A program made the position numbers and the translations under genes. Shown piece after piece: positions 1 through 11,288 of a stretch of DNA of 64,000 bases (position 1 is the first letter of the stretch; every line of letters begins with the position of its first letter). Source of the DNA: Cinclus cinclus (Eukaryota > Chordata > Aves > Passeriformes > Cinclidae); assembly GCF_963662255.1 (NCBI RefSeq), contig NC_085083.1, positions 210,612 to 274,611 of the forward strand. Reading direction: 5' to 3'. The notes beneath the pieces are model-generated. The model was not told where the DNA came from and did no database searches. It was given only the letters and a program-made list of their open reading frames with translations.

Positions 1-235
1 AAATTCCACTCAGGACCCCCCAAATTCCACTCAGGATCTCCCAAATTCCACTCAGGATCTCCCAAATTCCACTCAGGACCCCCCAAATTCCACTCAGGAT
101 CTCCCAAATTCCACTCAGGATCCCCAAATTCCACTCAGGACCCCCCAAATTCCACTCAGGATCTCCCCAAATTCCACTCAGGACCCCCCAAATTCCACTC
201 AGGATGCCCCAAATTCCACTCAGGATCCCCCAAAT
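1..235. repeat. 22-bp minisatellite, left edge
   Basis: About ten tandem copies of a unit reading roughly CAAATTCCACTCAGGATCTC. It lies to the left of the last visible PRPF31 exon, so it is probably in that gene's final intron. No coding signal is seen. Confidence 0.9.
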
Positions 236-1848
236 TCCCTCCAGGACCCCCCAAATCTCCTCAAAACCCCCCAAAATCACTCCAGGACCCCCCAAATCTC
301 CTCAAACCACCCCAAAAATCCCTCCAGGACCCCCCTAATCTCCTCAAAACCCCCCCAAAAATCCCTCCAGGACCCCCCAAATCTCCTCAAAACCCCCCAA
401 AATCCCTCCAGGACCCCCCAAATCTCCTCAAAACCACCCCAAAATCCCTCCAGGACCCCTCAAATCTCCTCAAAATCCCCCAAAATCACTCCAGGACCCC
501 CCAAATCTCCTCAAACCACCCCAAAAATCCCTCCAGGACCCCCCAAATCTCCTCAAACCCCCCCAAAATCCCTCCAGGACCCCCCAAATCTCCTCAAACC
601 CCCCCAAAATCCCTCCAGGACCCCCCAAATCTCCTCAAACCACCCCAAAATCCCTCCAGGACCCCCCAAATCTCCTCAAACCCCCCCAAAATCCCTCCAG
701 GACCCCCCAAATCTCCTCAAACCACCCCAAAATCCCTCCAGGACCCCCCAAATCTCCTCAAACCCCCCCAAAATCCCTCCAGGACCCCCCAAATCTCCTC
801 AATACCCCCCAAAAATCCCTCCAGGACCCCCCAAATCTCCTCAAACCACCCCAAAAATCCCTCCAGGACCCCCCAAATCTCCTCAAACCCCCCCCCAAAT
901 CCCTCCAGGACCCCCCAAATCTCCTCAAACCCCCCCAAAATCCCTCCAGGACCCCCCAAATCTCCTCAAAACCCCCCCAAAATCCCTCCAGGACCCCCCA
1001 AATCTCCTCAAAACCCCCCCAAAAATCCCTCCAGGACCCCCCAAATCTCCTCAAAACCCCCCCAAAATCCCTCCAGGACCCCCCAAATCTCCTCAATACC
1101 CCCCAAAAATCCCTCCAGGACCCCCCAAATCTCCTCAAACCCCCCCAAAAATCCCTCCAGGACCCCCCAAATCTCCTCAAAACCCCCCCAAAATCCCTCC
1201 AGGACCCCCCAAATCTCCTCAAAACCACCCCAAAATCCCTCCAGGACCCCTCAAATCTCCTCAAAATCCCCCAAAATCACTCCAGGACCCCCCAAATCTC
1301 CTCAAACCACCCCAAAAATCCCTCCAGGACCCCCCAAATCTCCTCAAACCCCCCCAAAATCCCTCCAGGACCCCCCAAATCTCCTCAAACCACCCCAAAA
1401 ATCCCTCCAGGACCCCCCAAATCTCCTCAAACCACCCCAAAAATCCCTCCAGGACCCCCCAAATCTCCTCAAACCACCCCAAAAATCCCTCCAGGACCCC
1501 CCAAATCTCCTCAAACCCCCCCAAAATCCCTCCAGGACCCCCCAAATCTCCTCAATACCCCCCCAAAATCCCTCCAGGACCCCCCTAATCTCCTCAAACC
1601 ACCCCAAAAATCCCTCCAGGACCCCCCAAATCTCCTCAAACCCCCCCCCAAATCCCTCCAGGACCCCCCAAATCTCCTCAAAACCCCCCCAAAATCCCTC
1701 CAGGACCCCCCAAATCTCCTCAAACCCCCCCCAAAAATCCCTCCAGGACCCCCCAAATCTCCTCAAACCCCCCCAAAATCCCTCCAGGACCCCCCAAATC
1801 TCCTCAAAACCCCCCCAAAATCCCTCCAGGACCCCCCAAAACCCCCCC
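236..1848. repeat. ~41-bp C-rich minisatellite in PRPF31 intron
   Basis: About 40 copies of a C/A-rich unit containing AAATCTCCTCAAA and ATCCCTCCAGGACCCCCC, with small length changes in the C and A runs. Open frames of up to 168 codons on the minus strand (repeats of the type RRFGGSWRDF) arise from the periodicity and are not treated as genes. Confidence 0.9.
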
Positions 1849-1863
1849 GAGCCCCCTCCCCAC

Positions 1864-1962
1864 CTGCAATGGGGTGAAGGCCACGCTCGAGGCCGTGCCC
1901 GAGCTCCGATCCCGAATCGTGGATTTACCCCCGTAAACCACGCTCTGCTTCTGCAGGGTTCT
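1864..1962 (-). CDS. PRPF31: PRPF31 exon: KQSVVYGGKSTIRDRSSG
   Basis: Ninety-nine bases, phase 0, encoding RTLQKQSVVYGGKSTIRDRS through FTPLQ. The acceptor is CTCCACAG and the donor GTGGGG. The final exon (from GLEIVNPQAAEKK in human) is outside the window. Confidence 0.93.
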
Positions 1963-4900
1963 CTGTGGAGCGTTAATTAGGGGTTAATTACGCTAATTAG
2001 GGGCCGGAAATATTAATTAGGGCTGATTAACCCAAAAGGGGGCATCAGGCACCTGCAGGGTTTTGCTGATCCGGGCCTTGGTGGCCTCGTTGACCTGGGT
2101 CTGGCGCACGCGGCCGCTGCCGGCCTTGCCCAGGTGGCCCAAACTGAAGCCCAGGTCCTCCTGGTAGGCGTCCTCCTCGATCTGAGAGAGAAAATGGGAT
2201 AAAAAATGTGGAGAGAGGAGTGAAAAATGGGATTTGGGAAGGTTAAAATGGGGTTAAAGGAGGGGAAAATGGGGTTTGGGAGTCGCAGGCAGCCTAGGCC
2301 CAAGCCCAGGCCTCTTGCTTGAAATGAGGGGAAAACGGGATTAAAAATGGGAAAATGAGGCAGGAAAAGGTAAAAATGAAGAAAAGAGTAAGATTTGAGG
2401 ATGTTAAATGGGGTTTAATGAGAAAAAAAATGGGCTAAAGTGGGGAAAATGGGGTTTGGGAGTCGCAGGCGGCCTAGGCCCAAGCCCAGGCCTCTTGCTT
2501 GAAGTGAGGGGAAAACGGGATTAAAAATGGGAAAATGAGGCAAAAAAGGGTAAAAATGGAGAGAAGAGTAAGATTTGAGGATGTTAAATGAGGTTTGATA
2601 TGAACAATTTGGGTTAAAGGGAGGGAAAATGAGGTTTGGGAGTCACAGGCGGCCTAGGCCGAAGCCCAGGCCTCTTGCTTGAAGCGAGGGGAAAACGGGA
2701 TAAAGAATAAGGAAAATAGATAAAAATAACCAAAAAAAAGTAAAATAATGGAATTTTGGAGTGTTAAAATAGTTTTAACAAGAAAAATCATTTTTAAGGG
2801 GGGAAAAATGGAGTTTGGGAGTCACAGGCAGCCTAGGCCGAAGCCCAGGTCCTGGTAGGCCTCTTGTTTGATCTGAGTGAAAAATGAGATAAAAAATGGG
2901 GAAAATAAGTAAAAATGTGTAAAAATAGGTAAAATAATGTGATTCAGGGTGGTTAAAATGGGAGTTTAATGAGAAAATTTGGGAATAAAGAGCCAAAAAA
3001 AGGGACTGGGGAGTCACAGGTGGCCTAGGCCGAAGCCCAGGTTCTCCTGGTAGGCCTCTTGTTTCATCTGAGGGAAAAATGGGATAAAAAAATGGAAAAT
3101 CCGATAAAAATGAATAAAAACTGGAATTCTGGGGTCCCAGGAACGTTAAAAAAAGGGATTAGGGGGGGTTTAATTAGTGTTAATTAGGGTTAATTACCTC
3201 TCCAAAGCTCATCCTATTGGCCTGCTTGCGGATCTCCGTCAGCCCCAGGCGCTCCTTCATCTTCCGGTACCTGCGTTAATTAGGGACTAATTAGGGGTTA
3301 ATTAAGCAGTATTGGGCAGCAATTAAGGGGTTGATTGGGGATTAATTGGGAGATAATTAAGGGGTTAATTTGGACTGATTTCACATTCAACGGGAGTCAA
3401 TAATAAATGACCCTTAACTTGGGGTTCGTGCAGATAATTAAGAAAAACTCAGAAGTTGATTAAGGGCTTAATTAGAGAATGATTGGGGGTTCATTAGGGC
3501 TAATTAGGAGAGAACGGAGAGTTTATTAGGAGCTAATTAAGGCAGTAAATTCAGGATTAATTACGGGTTAAAGAAGCTCTTAATTAAGGGTTGAATGGGT
3601 GTTGATCGTCTGTTCATTAGAGGCTCAATTGCGACATAAATGGGGTTAATTAAAGAGTTAATTTGTGTTAATTAGGGGCCAATTAACGTGCTAACTGGGC
3701 ACTAATTAGGGATTCATCCGGAATTAATTAGGACCACCCTTCTTCTTCCTCTGCTCATGAGCTGCTTCATAGGGGATTCGTCGGGGGGGATTAATTAGCG
3801 TTTAATCATGAAGTAATTTGGGGTTAATCAGGGATTCATTATGAGCTAATAGGGGCTTAATCATGAAATAATTAAGGGTTAAATAGGAATTAATTAGGGC
3901 TTAATTAGGGGCTAATTGGGGCTTAAGCATGCAGTAATTACAGGTTAATTAGGGATAAAGTGGGGATGTTTTAGGGGCTAATTGGGGCTTAAAGGTGAAA
4001 TGATTGGGGATTAATCAGGAATTAATTAGTGCCTAATTGGGGATGTGTTAGGGGCTAATTGGGGCTTAATCATGAAATAATTAGGTGTTAATTAGGGATA
4101 AATTTGGGGAAGCTTTACGGGCTAATTGGGTCCTCATCACGAAATAATTAGGGGTTAATCAGGAATTAATTAGGGCTTAATTGGGGATTTGTTAGGGGGT
4201 AATTGGGTCTTAATGACAAAATAATGAGGTGTTAATTAGGGATTAATCTGGGATTTGTTAGGGGCTAATTGGGGCTTAACCATGAAACAATTAGGTGTTA
4301 ATTAGGGATAAACTTGGGATTCATTAGGGGCCAATTGGGGTCTAATAAATAAATAATTAGGGATTAATCTGTGGTTAATTAACTCTTAGGAGAGGCTTAA
4401 TTAGCAACAAACTGGGCGCTAATCAGCCATTAATTAGGACTTAATTAAGGAGTGAACTCAATGTGAGGCCAACTGGGGGCTCCTTGGAATCTTTGCTGGG
4501 GTGGTGGAATCAACCAGCGATTAATCAGGAGCTAATTAACAATTAATTAACGCTAATTAACGCTAATTAACGCTAATTAACGCTAATTAACGCTAATTAA
4601 CGCTAATTAACTCACCGCCGGCCTCCTCTTTTCTTCCTCTGCCCGTCCAGCGGCGCCGGCAGCGGCTTCACCTGCTTCACCGGGGGAGGCTCCTGCCACT
4701 TGTCGAACTTGCGCTCGATCTCCTCCTTCAGCTCGTACCCAACCTGCAATCCCGGCAATTCCGGGGTGAAATCCGGGAATTTTGGGAAAAATCTGGGGAT
4801 TTTATGGGGATTTTTATGGGGATTTTTATGGGGATTTTTATGGGGATTTTGGTGACATTTTGACGAAAGTTTGGTGGCATTTCGGTGGAATTTTGATGGA

Positions 4901-6557
4901 ATCTTGGTGGAATATTGATGGAATTTTGGTTGAACTCCATTAATTTTGATGGAACATTGATGGAATTTTGATGAAATTTTGATGGAATATTGATGGAATG
5001 TGGATGGAATTTTGGTGGAATTTTGCCAGAATTTTGATGGAATTTTGATAAAATTTTGGTGGAATTTTGATGGAATTTTGACGAAATTTTGGTGGAACTC
5101 CACAAATTTTGACCAAATTTTGATGAAATTTTGGTGGAATTTTGACGGAATTTTGGTGGAATTTTGCCAGAATTTTGATGGAATTTTGATGAAATTTTGA
5201 TGAAATTTTGCTGAAATTTTGATGGAATTTTGATGGAATATTGATGGAATTTTGCCGAAATTTTGATGCAATTTTGATGCAATTTTGGCGGAACTCCACG
5301 AATTTTGACCAAATTTTGATGAAATTTTGATGGAATTTTGATAAAATTTTGGTGGAATTTTGATGGAATTTTGATGGAATCTTGGTGGAATATTGATGGA
5401 ATTTTGGTTGAACTCCATTAATTTTGATGGAATATTGATGGAATTTGGGTGGAATTTTGACGAAATTTTGGTGGAACTCCACAAATTTTGACCAAATTTT
5501 GATGACATTTTGGTGGAATTTTGATGAAATTTTGACGAATTTTTGGTGGAATTTTGATGAAATTTTGGTGGAATTTTGCCAGAATTTTGATAGAATTTTG
5601 ATGGAAGTTTGCCAGAATTTTGCTGAAATTTTGCTGAAATTTTGATGGAATTTTGGTGGAATTTTGATGGAATTCTGATGGAATTTTGATGAAATTTTGA
5701 TGGAATACTGATGGAATTTTGCCGGAATTTTGCTGAAATTTTGATGAAACTTTGCTGAAATTTTGATGGAATTTTGATAGAATTTTGATGGAATATTGAT
5801 GGAATTTTGCCGGAATTTTGCCGAAATTTTGATGCAATTTTGATGCAATTTTGGCGGAACTCCACGAATTTTGACCAAATTTTGATGGAATTTTGATAAA
5901 ATTTTGGCGAAATTTTGACAAAATCTTGGTGGAACTCCACGAATTTCGACCAAATTTTGTCGGAATTTTGACGGAATTCTGATGAAATTTCACAAATTCC
6001 GACGGAATTTCTCCCGGATCCGCGTGCTCCCACCCACTCTACTCCAGAACCCAGGGAATATTTTGGGGACCACCACCATTTCCCCCCCCCTACCCCCCCC
6101 CAAACCTCAGCCCCTCCCAGGAATATTTTGGGCCCCACTTTTCCATCCTGGCTCTCGTGGAAGCTGTCCACCCTCGCCGCCAGCGTGCACTTGGCCGCCA
6201 CCAACCTCGCCGCTTTCCTCCTCAAATCCTGCACCAAAATAAAAACAAAAAAAAAACAAACAAAAAAAAAATCAGATTAATCGGGTTAAAAAAAAAAAAA
6301 AAAATCAACTCCAGGAACCAAACCCCCCCACAAAAAAAAAAAAAAAATTAAAAAAAAAAAAAAAAAAAATTAAAAATTTTATTTTTTTGGTTGACGCACC
6401 GGCGGCAGGGACTGGACGATGTCGCTGTGGTAAATGAAACCGGTGTGGGGAAGGACGGAGGTGGAGGAGAAACCGGAGAGGGTTCGGCGCTGGGCACCCA
6501 GCAGGAGGATGTTACAGGCTGGGAGCTTGGACAGGGGGGTCAGGCCACCTGCTACAC
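1864..6557 (-). CDS. PRPF31: PRPF31, U4/U6 snRNP splicing factor (partial, six internal exons)
   Basis: PRPF31 (Prp31) is a nuclear U4/U6.U5 tri-snRNP protein. Its Nop domain binds the U4 snRNA k-turn together with the 15.5K protein. Six minus-strand exons join in one frame: 6557-6400, 6228-6139, 4743-4616, 3270-3198, 2181-2053 and 1962-1864, giving about 225 residues. Residues match human PRPF31 almost one for one as I recall it, including ACNILLLGAQ, LVAAKCTLAARVDSFHES, WQEPPPVKQVKPLPAPLDG and the basic stretch RKKRGGRRYRKMK (nuclear localisation region). Each junction has AG/GT splice sites and matching phase. The human protein has 499 residues, so roughly 220 N-terminal residues are absent (array or gap at 6560-9649) and about 40 C-terminal residues lie beyond the left edge. 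The gene name is very secure; exon edges are read from splice consensus. Confidence 0.95.
2053..2181 (-). CDS. PRPF31: PRPF31 exon: EEDAYQEDLGFSLGHLG
   Basis: Encodes IEEDAYQEDLGFSLGHLGKA through ISKTLQ. The acceptor is TCTCTCAG and the donor GTGCCT. The 5' edge of this exon and its acceptor region reappear as decayed copies further right in the intron (2280-3075). Confidence 0.93.
2280..3075. repeat. ~180-bp tandem copies of a PRPF31 exon/intron junction
   Basis: Five degraded copies near 2287, 2467, 2647, 2827 and 3017 carry the plus-strand core CCTAGGCC(C/G)AAGCCCAGG followed by a CTCTTG(C/T)TTGA stretch. The core corresponds to the 5' end of the exon at 2053-2181. The right-most copy still matches the exon's AGGTTCTCCTGGTAGGC and the flanking GGGATAAAAAA. 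Confidence 0.85.
3198..3270 (-). CDS. PRPF31: PRPF31 exon: YRKMKERLGLTEIRK
   Basis: Seventy-three bases encoding YRKMKERLGLTEIRKQANRM and SFGE. The acceptor is TAACGCAG and the donor GTAATT. Phase agrees with both neighbours. Confidence 0.93.
3276..4615. repeat. TTAATTAGGG-type AT-rich repeat in PRPF31 intron
   Basis: A 1.3-kb stretch built from loosely repeated TTAATTAGGG, GGGGCTAATTGGGG and ATGAAATAATTAGG, ending in pure CGCTAATTAA decamers beside the donor at 4615. It is far more AT-rich than the rest of the window. No exon is seen. Confidence 0.85.
4616..4743 (-). CDS. PRPF31: PRPF31 exon: basic NLS region
   Basis: Encodes VGYELKEEIERKFDKWQEPP through the basic run QRKKRGGR. It ends with two bases of an Arg codon before a GTGAGT donor. 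The intron on its left starts directly with repeats of CGCTAATTAA. Confidence 0.93.
4750..6000. repeat. 12-bp (GGAATTTTGATG)n minisatellite in PRPF31 intron
   Basis: About 100 units of GGAATTTTGATG and variants (GAAATTTTGGTG, CCAGAATTTTGA), plus occasional inserts of GGAACTCCACAAATTTTGACC. The 12-bp period keeps several frames open for hundreds of codons (a SKFHQNSIKI type on the minus strand), which is why an open frame appears to run through the intron. Confidence 0.9.
6139..6228 (-). CDS. PRPF31: PRPF31 exon: DLRRKAARLVAAKC
   Basis: Ninety bases, phase 0 at both ends, ending at Gly-Lys before a GTGGGG donor. An open frame runs on into the intron array, but the next true exon begins Val-Gly-Tyr at 4743. 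Confidence 0.93.
6237..6390. repeat. A-rich low-complexity intron
   Basis: Poly(A)-rich tracts between two PRPF31 exons, with nothing else seen. They may be the pyrimidine (T) tracts of the minus-strand intron. Confidence 0.8.
6400..6557 (-). CDS. PRPF31: PRPF31 exon: Nop-domain core
   Basis: Encodes VAGGLTPLSKLPACNILLLG through DIVQSLPP. The acceptor TTCCAG lies at 6558-6563 and splits a Gly codon; the donor is GTGCGT. This is the most 5' PRPF31 coding exon in the window. Confidence 0.92.
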
Positions 6558-6579
6558 CTGGAACAGTCCGAAAAAACTA

Positions 6580-9449
6580 CCTTGAAACACCCCCAAAACG
6601 GCCCAAAAAACGGCGTTGAAATACACCAAAAAAAACCCAGCACAAATATAACAAAAATATCCCAAAAATAACACAAAAACACCCCGAAAACGGCACTAAA
6701 ATACACCCCAAAAAAACCAGCACAAATATCCCAAAAATATCCCAAAAACACCCCGAAAACGGCACTAAAATACACCCCAAAAAACAGCACAAATATCCCA
6801 AAAATATCCCAAAAACACCCCGAAAACGGCACTAAAATACACCCAAAAAAACCAGCACAAATATCCCAAAAATATCCCAAAAACACCCCGAAAACGGCAC
6901 TAAAATACACCCCAAAAAACAGCACAAATATCCCAAAAATATCCCAAAAATATCCCAAAAACACCCCGAAAACGGCACTGAAATACACAAAAAAAACCCA
7001 CCACAAATATCCCAAAAATATCCCAAAAACACCCCGAAAACGGCACTGAAATATCCCAAAAATATCCCAAAAAACGGCATTGAAATACACCAAAAAAAAC
7101 CCAGCACAAATATCCCAAAAATATCCCAAAAACACCCCGAAAATGGCCCAAAAAACGGCATTGAAATACACCAAAAAAAACCCAGCACAAATATCCCAAA
7201 AATATCCCAAAAATATCCCAAAAATATCCCAAAAACACCCCGAAAACGGCACTAAAATACACCCAAAAAAACCAGCACAAATATCCCAAAAATATCCCAA
7301 AAACACCCCGAAAACGGCACTGAAATAGCCCAAAAATATCCCAAAAAACGGCACTGAAATACACCAAAAAAAACACCACAAATATCCCAAAAATATCCCA
7401 AAAACACCCCAAAAACGGCACTGAAATAGCCCAAAAATATCCCAAAAAACGGCACTGAAATACACCAAAAAAAACACCACAAATATCCCAAAAATATCCC
7501 AAAAACACCCCGAAAACGGCCCAAAAAACGGCGTTGAAATACACCAAAAAAAGCACCACAAATATCCCAAAAATATCCCAAAAACACCCCAAAACGGCCC
7601 AAAAAACAGCACTGAAATACACCAAAAAAAACCCAGCACAAATATCCCAAAAATATCCCAAAAATAACCCAAAAACACCCCGAAAACGGCACTAAAATAC
7701 ACCAAAAAAACAGCACAAATATCCCAAAAATATCCCAAAAACACCCCGAAAACGGCACTGAAATAGCCCAAAAATATCCCAAAAAACGGCACTGAAATAC
7801 ACCAAAAAAACCAGCACAAATATCCCAAAAATATCCCAAAAACACCCCGAAAATGGCACTGAAATAGCCCAAAAATATCCCAAAAAACGGCACTGAAATA
7901 CACCAAAAAAAACACCACAAATATCCCAAAAATATCCCAAAAACACCCCGAAAACGGCACTGAAATAGCCCAAAAATATCCCAAAAAACGGCACTGAAAT
8001 ACAACAAAAAAACAGCACAAATATCCCAAAAATATCCCAAAAACACCCCGAAAATGGCACTGAAATACACCCAAAAAAACAGCACAAATATCCCAAAAAT
8101 ATCCCAAAAACACCCCGAAAACGGCACTGAAATATCCCAAAAATATCCCAAAAAACGGCATTGAAATACACCAAAAAAAGCACCACAAATATCCCAAAAA
8201 TATCCCAAAAACACCCCGAAAACGGCACTGAAATATCCCAAAAATATCCCAAAAAACGGCACTGAAATACACCAAAAAAACAGCACAAATATCCCAAAAA
8301 TATCCCAAAAACACCCCGAAAATGGCCCAAAAAACGGCATTGAAATACACCAAAAAAAACCCAGCACAAATATCCCAAAAATATCCCAAAAATATCCCAA
8401 AAACACCCCGAAAACGGCCCAAAAAACGGCATTGAAATACACCAAAAAAAACCCAGCACAAATATCCCAAAAATATCCCAAAAACACCCCAAAAACGGCA
8501 CTGAAATACACCCAAAAAACCAGCACAAATATCCCAAAAATATCCCAAAAACACCCCGAAAACGGCACTGAAATAGCCCAAAAATATCCCAAAAAACGAC
8601 ACTGAAATACAACAAAAAAACAGCACAAATATCCCAAAAATATCCCAAAAACACCCCGAAAATGGCACTGAAATACACCCAAAAAAACAGCACAAATATC
8701 CCAAAAATATCCCAAAAACACCCCGAAAATGGCACTGAAATACACCCAAAAAAACAGCACAAATATCCCAAAAATATCCCAAAAACACCCCGAAAACGGC
8801 ACTGAAATATCCCAAAAATATCCCAAAAAACGGCATTGAAATACACCAAAAAAAGCACCACAAATATCCCAAAAATATCCCAAAAACACCCCAAAAAACG
8901 GCACTGAAGTACACAAAAAAACCCACCACAAATATCCCAAAAATATCCCAAAAACACCCCGAAAACGGCACTGAAATAGCCCAAAAATATCCCAAAAAAC
9001 GGCACTGAAATACACCAAAAAAACAGCACAAATATCCCAAAAATATCCCAAAAACACCCCGAAAATGGCCCAAAAAACGGCATTGAAATACACCAAAAAA
9101 AACCCAGCACAAATATCCCAAAAATATCCCAAAAACACCCCAAAACGGCCCAAAAAACAGCACTGAAATACACCAAAAAAAACCCAGCACAAATATCCCA
9201 AAAATATCCCAAAAATAACCCAAAAACACCCCGAAAACGGCACTAAAATACACCAAAAAAACAGCACAAATATCCCAAAAATATCCCAAAAACACCCCGA
9301 AAACGGCACTGAAATAGCCCAAAAATATCCCAAAAAACGGCACTGAAATACACCAAAAAAACCAGCACAAATATCCCAAAAATATCCCAAAAACACCCCG
9401 AAAATGGCCCAAAAAACGGCATTGAAATACACCAAAAAAAACCCAGCAC
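6580..9449. repeat. ~68-bp minisatellite with ~1.55-kb higher-order copy
   Basis: Tandem units contain AAATATCCCAAAAATATCCC, AAAACACCCCGAAAACGGCAC and TGAAATACACC, followed by an A run and CAGCAC. A distinctive variant block at 7590-7870 recurs at about 9140-9420, an offset near 1551 bp, so a larger segment was duplicated. Minus-strand open frames of up to 1063 codons (repeats like GVFLGYFWDICAGFF) are periodicity artefacts. Confidence 0.9.
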
Positions 9450-9649
9450 NNNNNNNNNNNNNNNNNNNNNNNNNNNNNNNNNNNNNNNNNNNNNNNNNNN
9501 NNNNNNNNNNNNNNNNNNNNNNNNNNNNNNNNNNNNNNNNNNNNNNNNNNNNNNNNNNNNNNNNNNNNNNNNNNNNNNNNNNNNNNNNNNNNNNNNNNNN
9601 NNNNNNNNNNNNNNNNNNNNNNNNNNNNNNNNNNNNNNNNNNNNNNNNN
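9450..9649. other. Assembly gap, exactly 200 N
   Basis: Two hundred Ns interrupt the array, a default size used for gaps of unknown length. Either this gap or the adjacent array must hold the first PRPF31 coding exons. Confidence 0.99.
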
Positions 9650-10640
9650 GACCCCTTGAAAGGTGTGTCCCCCCCCCCAAAATAAAAACAAAAAAAAAAA
9701 CAAAATTTCTCACAGATTCATCACTTCGCTTCTAGAGTTTCCCACATTTACTCGAGATCCCCCCAAATTTACCCCAGGACCCCCCCCCCCCCCCAAAACT
9801 TCCTCAGGGTTCACCGAATCCTCTTCCACGACCCCCCCCCCCAATTTTCCCAAATTCCCAACTGTGATCCCTCAATTCCACCCCAGGATTCCCCAAAAAG
9901 CCCCTCAGGACACCTCAATTTTTTCCAAATTCCCCCACAGTCCTCAAATTCCACCCCACAATTCCCAAAAATCACCTCAGGACCCCCCGTCAAATTCCCC
10001 CAAACCCACCCAAGACCCCCCTCATTTTCCCCCAAATTCCCCCCAAGACCCCAAAAAAACTCCTCAAGACACCTTAATTTTCCAAAATTCCCACCCAAGC
10101 CCAAAATTCCTCCTCTAATTCCCTCAGGACCCCCCCCTCAAATTCCCCCAAACCCCCTCAGGACACCCCAATTTTCCCAAATTCCCCCGTAATCCCCAAA
10201 TCCCACCCTACAATTTCCCGAATTCCCTCAGGACCCCCCCTCAAATTCCCCCAAACCCCCTCAGGACACCCCAATTTTCCCAAATTCCCCCGTAATCCCC
10301 AAATCCCACCCTACAATTTCCCGAATTCCCTCAGGACCCCCCCTCAAATTCCCCCAAACCCCCTCAGGACACCCCAATTTTCCCAAATTCCCCCGTAATC
10401 CCCAAATCCCACCCTACAATTTCCCGAATTCCCTCAGGACCCCCCCTCAAATTCCCCCAAACCCCCTCAGGACACCCCAATTTCCCCCCCCCCCTCAATC
10501 CCCCCCCGTTCCACCCCAGGATCCCCCAAAACTCCCCCGAACGCCCTCAGTTCCAACCCGGAACCCCAAATTTCCACAATTTTCCCCAATTTTCCCCCAA
10601 AATCCCCTCAGGACCCCTCAAATTTTCCCCTCCCGTCACT
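9650..10640. repeat. C-rich low complexity with a 108-bp tandem repeat
   Basis: This is C/A-rich sequence. From about 10120 to 10490 there are just over three near-identical copies of a 108-bp unit containing CCCTCAGGACACCCCAATTT and CCCTACAATTTCCCGAATTC. It is presumed to be the first intron of PRPF31; no exon is seen. Confidence 0.8.
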
Positions 10641-10800
10641 CACGTCCCGCCATCCCCTCCCCCCGTCCCTTCAAGGGCGTCCGCGCGCGGCGCTGGCGCG
10701 ATGACGTCACGCGTCACGCAGGGGGAGAGCGCGTTCCTGTGACGTCATCGCGCCGCGGCGGGCGGAGCCTCGTCGGGAAACGAAAGGGAAAGTGGGGGAG
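10640..10800. promoter_or_regulatory. CpG-rich bidirectional promoter with paired CRE sites
   Basis: This short CpG island lies between PRPF31 (leftward) and the gene starting at 11289 (rightward). Two perfect TGACGTCA elements sit at 10702-10709 and 10740-10747. They are embedded in a perfect 16-bp inverted repeat, GGCGCGATGACGTCAC at 10695-10710 and its reverse complement at 10739-10754. On the minus strand a GTGAGT donor follows GGCGGGAC near 10643, so the non-coding first exon of PRPF31 probably lies here (in human the first PRPF31 exon is non-coding). CREB/ATF binding is inferred from the motif only. Confidence 0.75.
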
Positions 10801-11110
10801 GGGCGCGAGGGGGGAAAAAAAAAAAATCAGGTAAAAGGGGAAGGGGGGGGGGGAGGGGAGAAACCCCCAAAATTTGGAGGGGAAAGGAGGGGGGGTCCTC
10901 AAAGTGAGGGGGGTCGGGGTATCCCGATTTGGGGAGGGTTTGGGGCGGGGGAGTGGGGGGGGGGGGGGTCCCAAACTGGGAGGGGCGCGGCGCGATTTGG
11001 GGGATGGGAGGGGGGAGGGGTCCCCAAAATGAGGGGGTGGGACCCTGGTTTGGAAGGGAGAAGATCCCGAAATTTTTTTTTTTTTTTGGGGGGGGGGGGG
11101 AGGGGTGTCT
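10801..11110. repeat. G-tract-rich 5' intron
   Basis: Runs of G up to about 12 bases alternate with A and T tracts. A possible GTAAAA donor lies near 10830, and the matching acceptor TTTTTCCTCCTCAG ends at 11272, so this is likely the 5'-UTR intron of the plus-strand gene. It has strong G-quadruplex potential. Confidence 0.6.
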
Positions 11111-11288
11111 GATCCTATGGGGGGTGGGGGAATCCCAAATATGGGAAAGGGGCAGGGTAAACACGTGACCTCCCAAAATTGCGCCCGCCTCCCCTCTCTT
11201 TCCTCCCCCCCCCACCTCCCCCCACCAAAATATTTTGGGGACCCCTCAAATCTGAATCTTTTTCCTCCTCAGAGCCCCCTCACCCACC

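Noticed and set aside
4612..6237. 541-codon minus-strand frame linking two PRPF31 exons
   Set aside because: The middle is the 12-bp GGAATTTTGATG intron array. Consensus splice sites at 6139 and 4743 remove it, and the joined exons match human PRPF31.
6512..9703. 1063-codon minus-strand open frame (repeats of GVFLGYFWDIC)
   Set aside because: It runs through a minisatellite and 200 Ns. The frame is open only because stops are absent from the repeat unit; the real signal is the PRPF31 exon at 6400-6557.
11179..11288. Start of the plus-strand gene at the in-frame ATG at 11179
   Set aside because: The pyrimidine-rich acceptor ending at 11272, the strong start at 11289 and the donor at 11365 fit better; the earlier frame lies in the intron.
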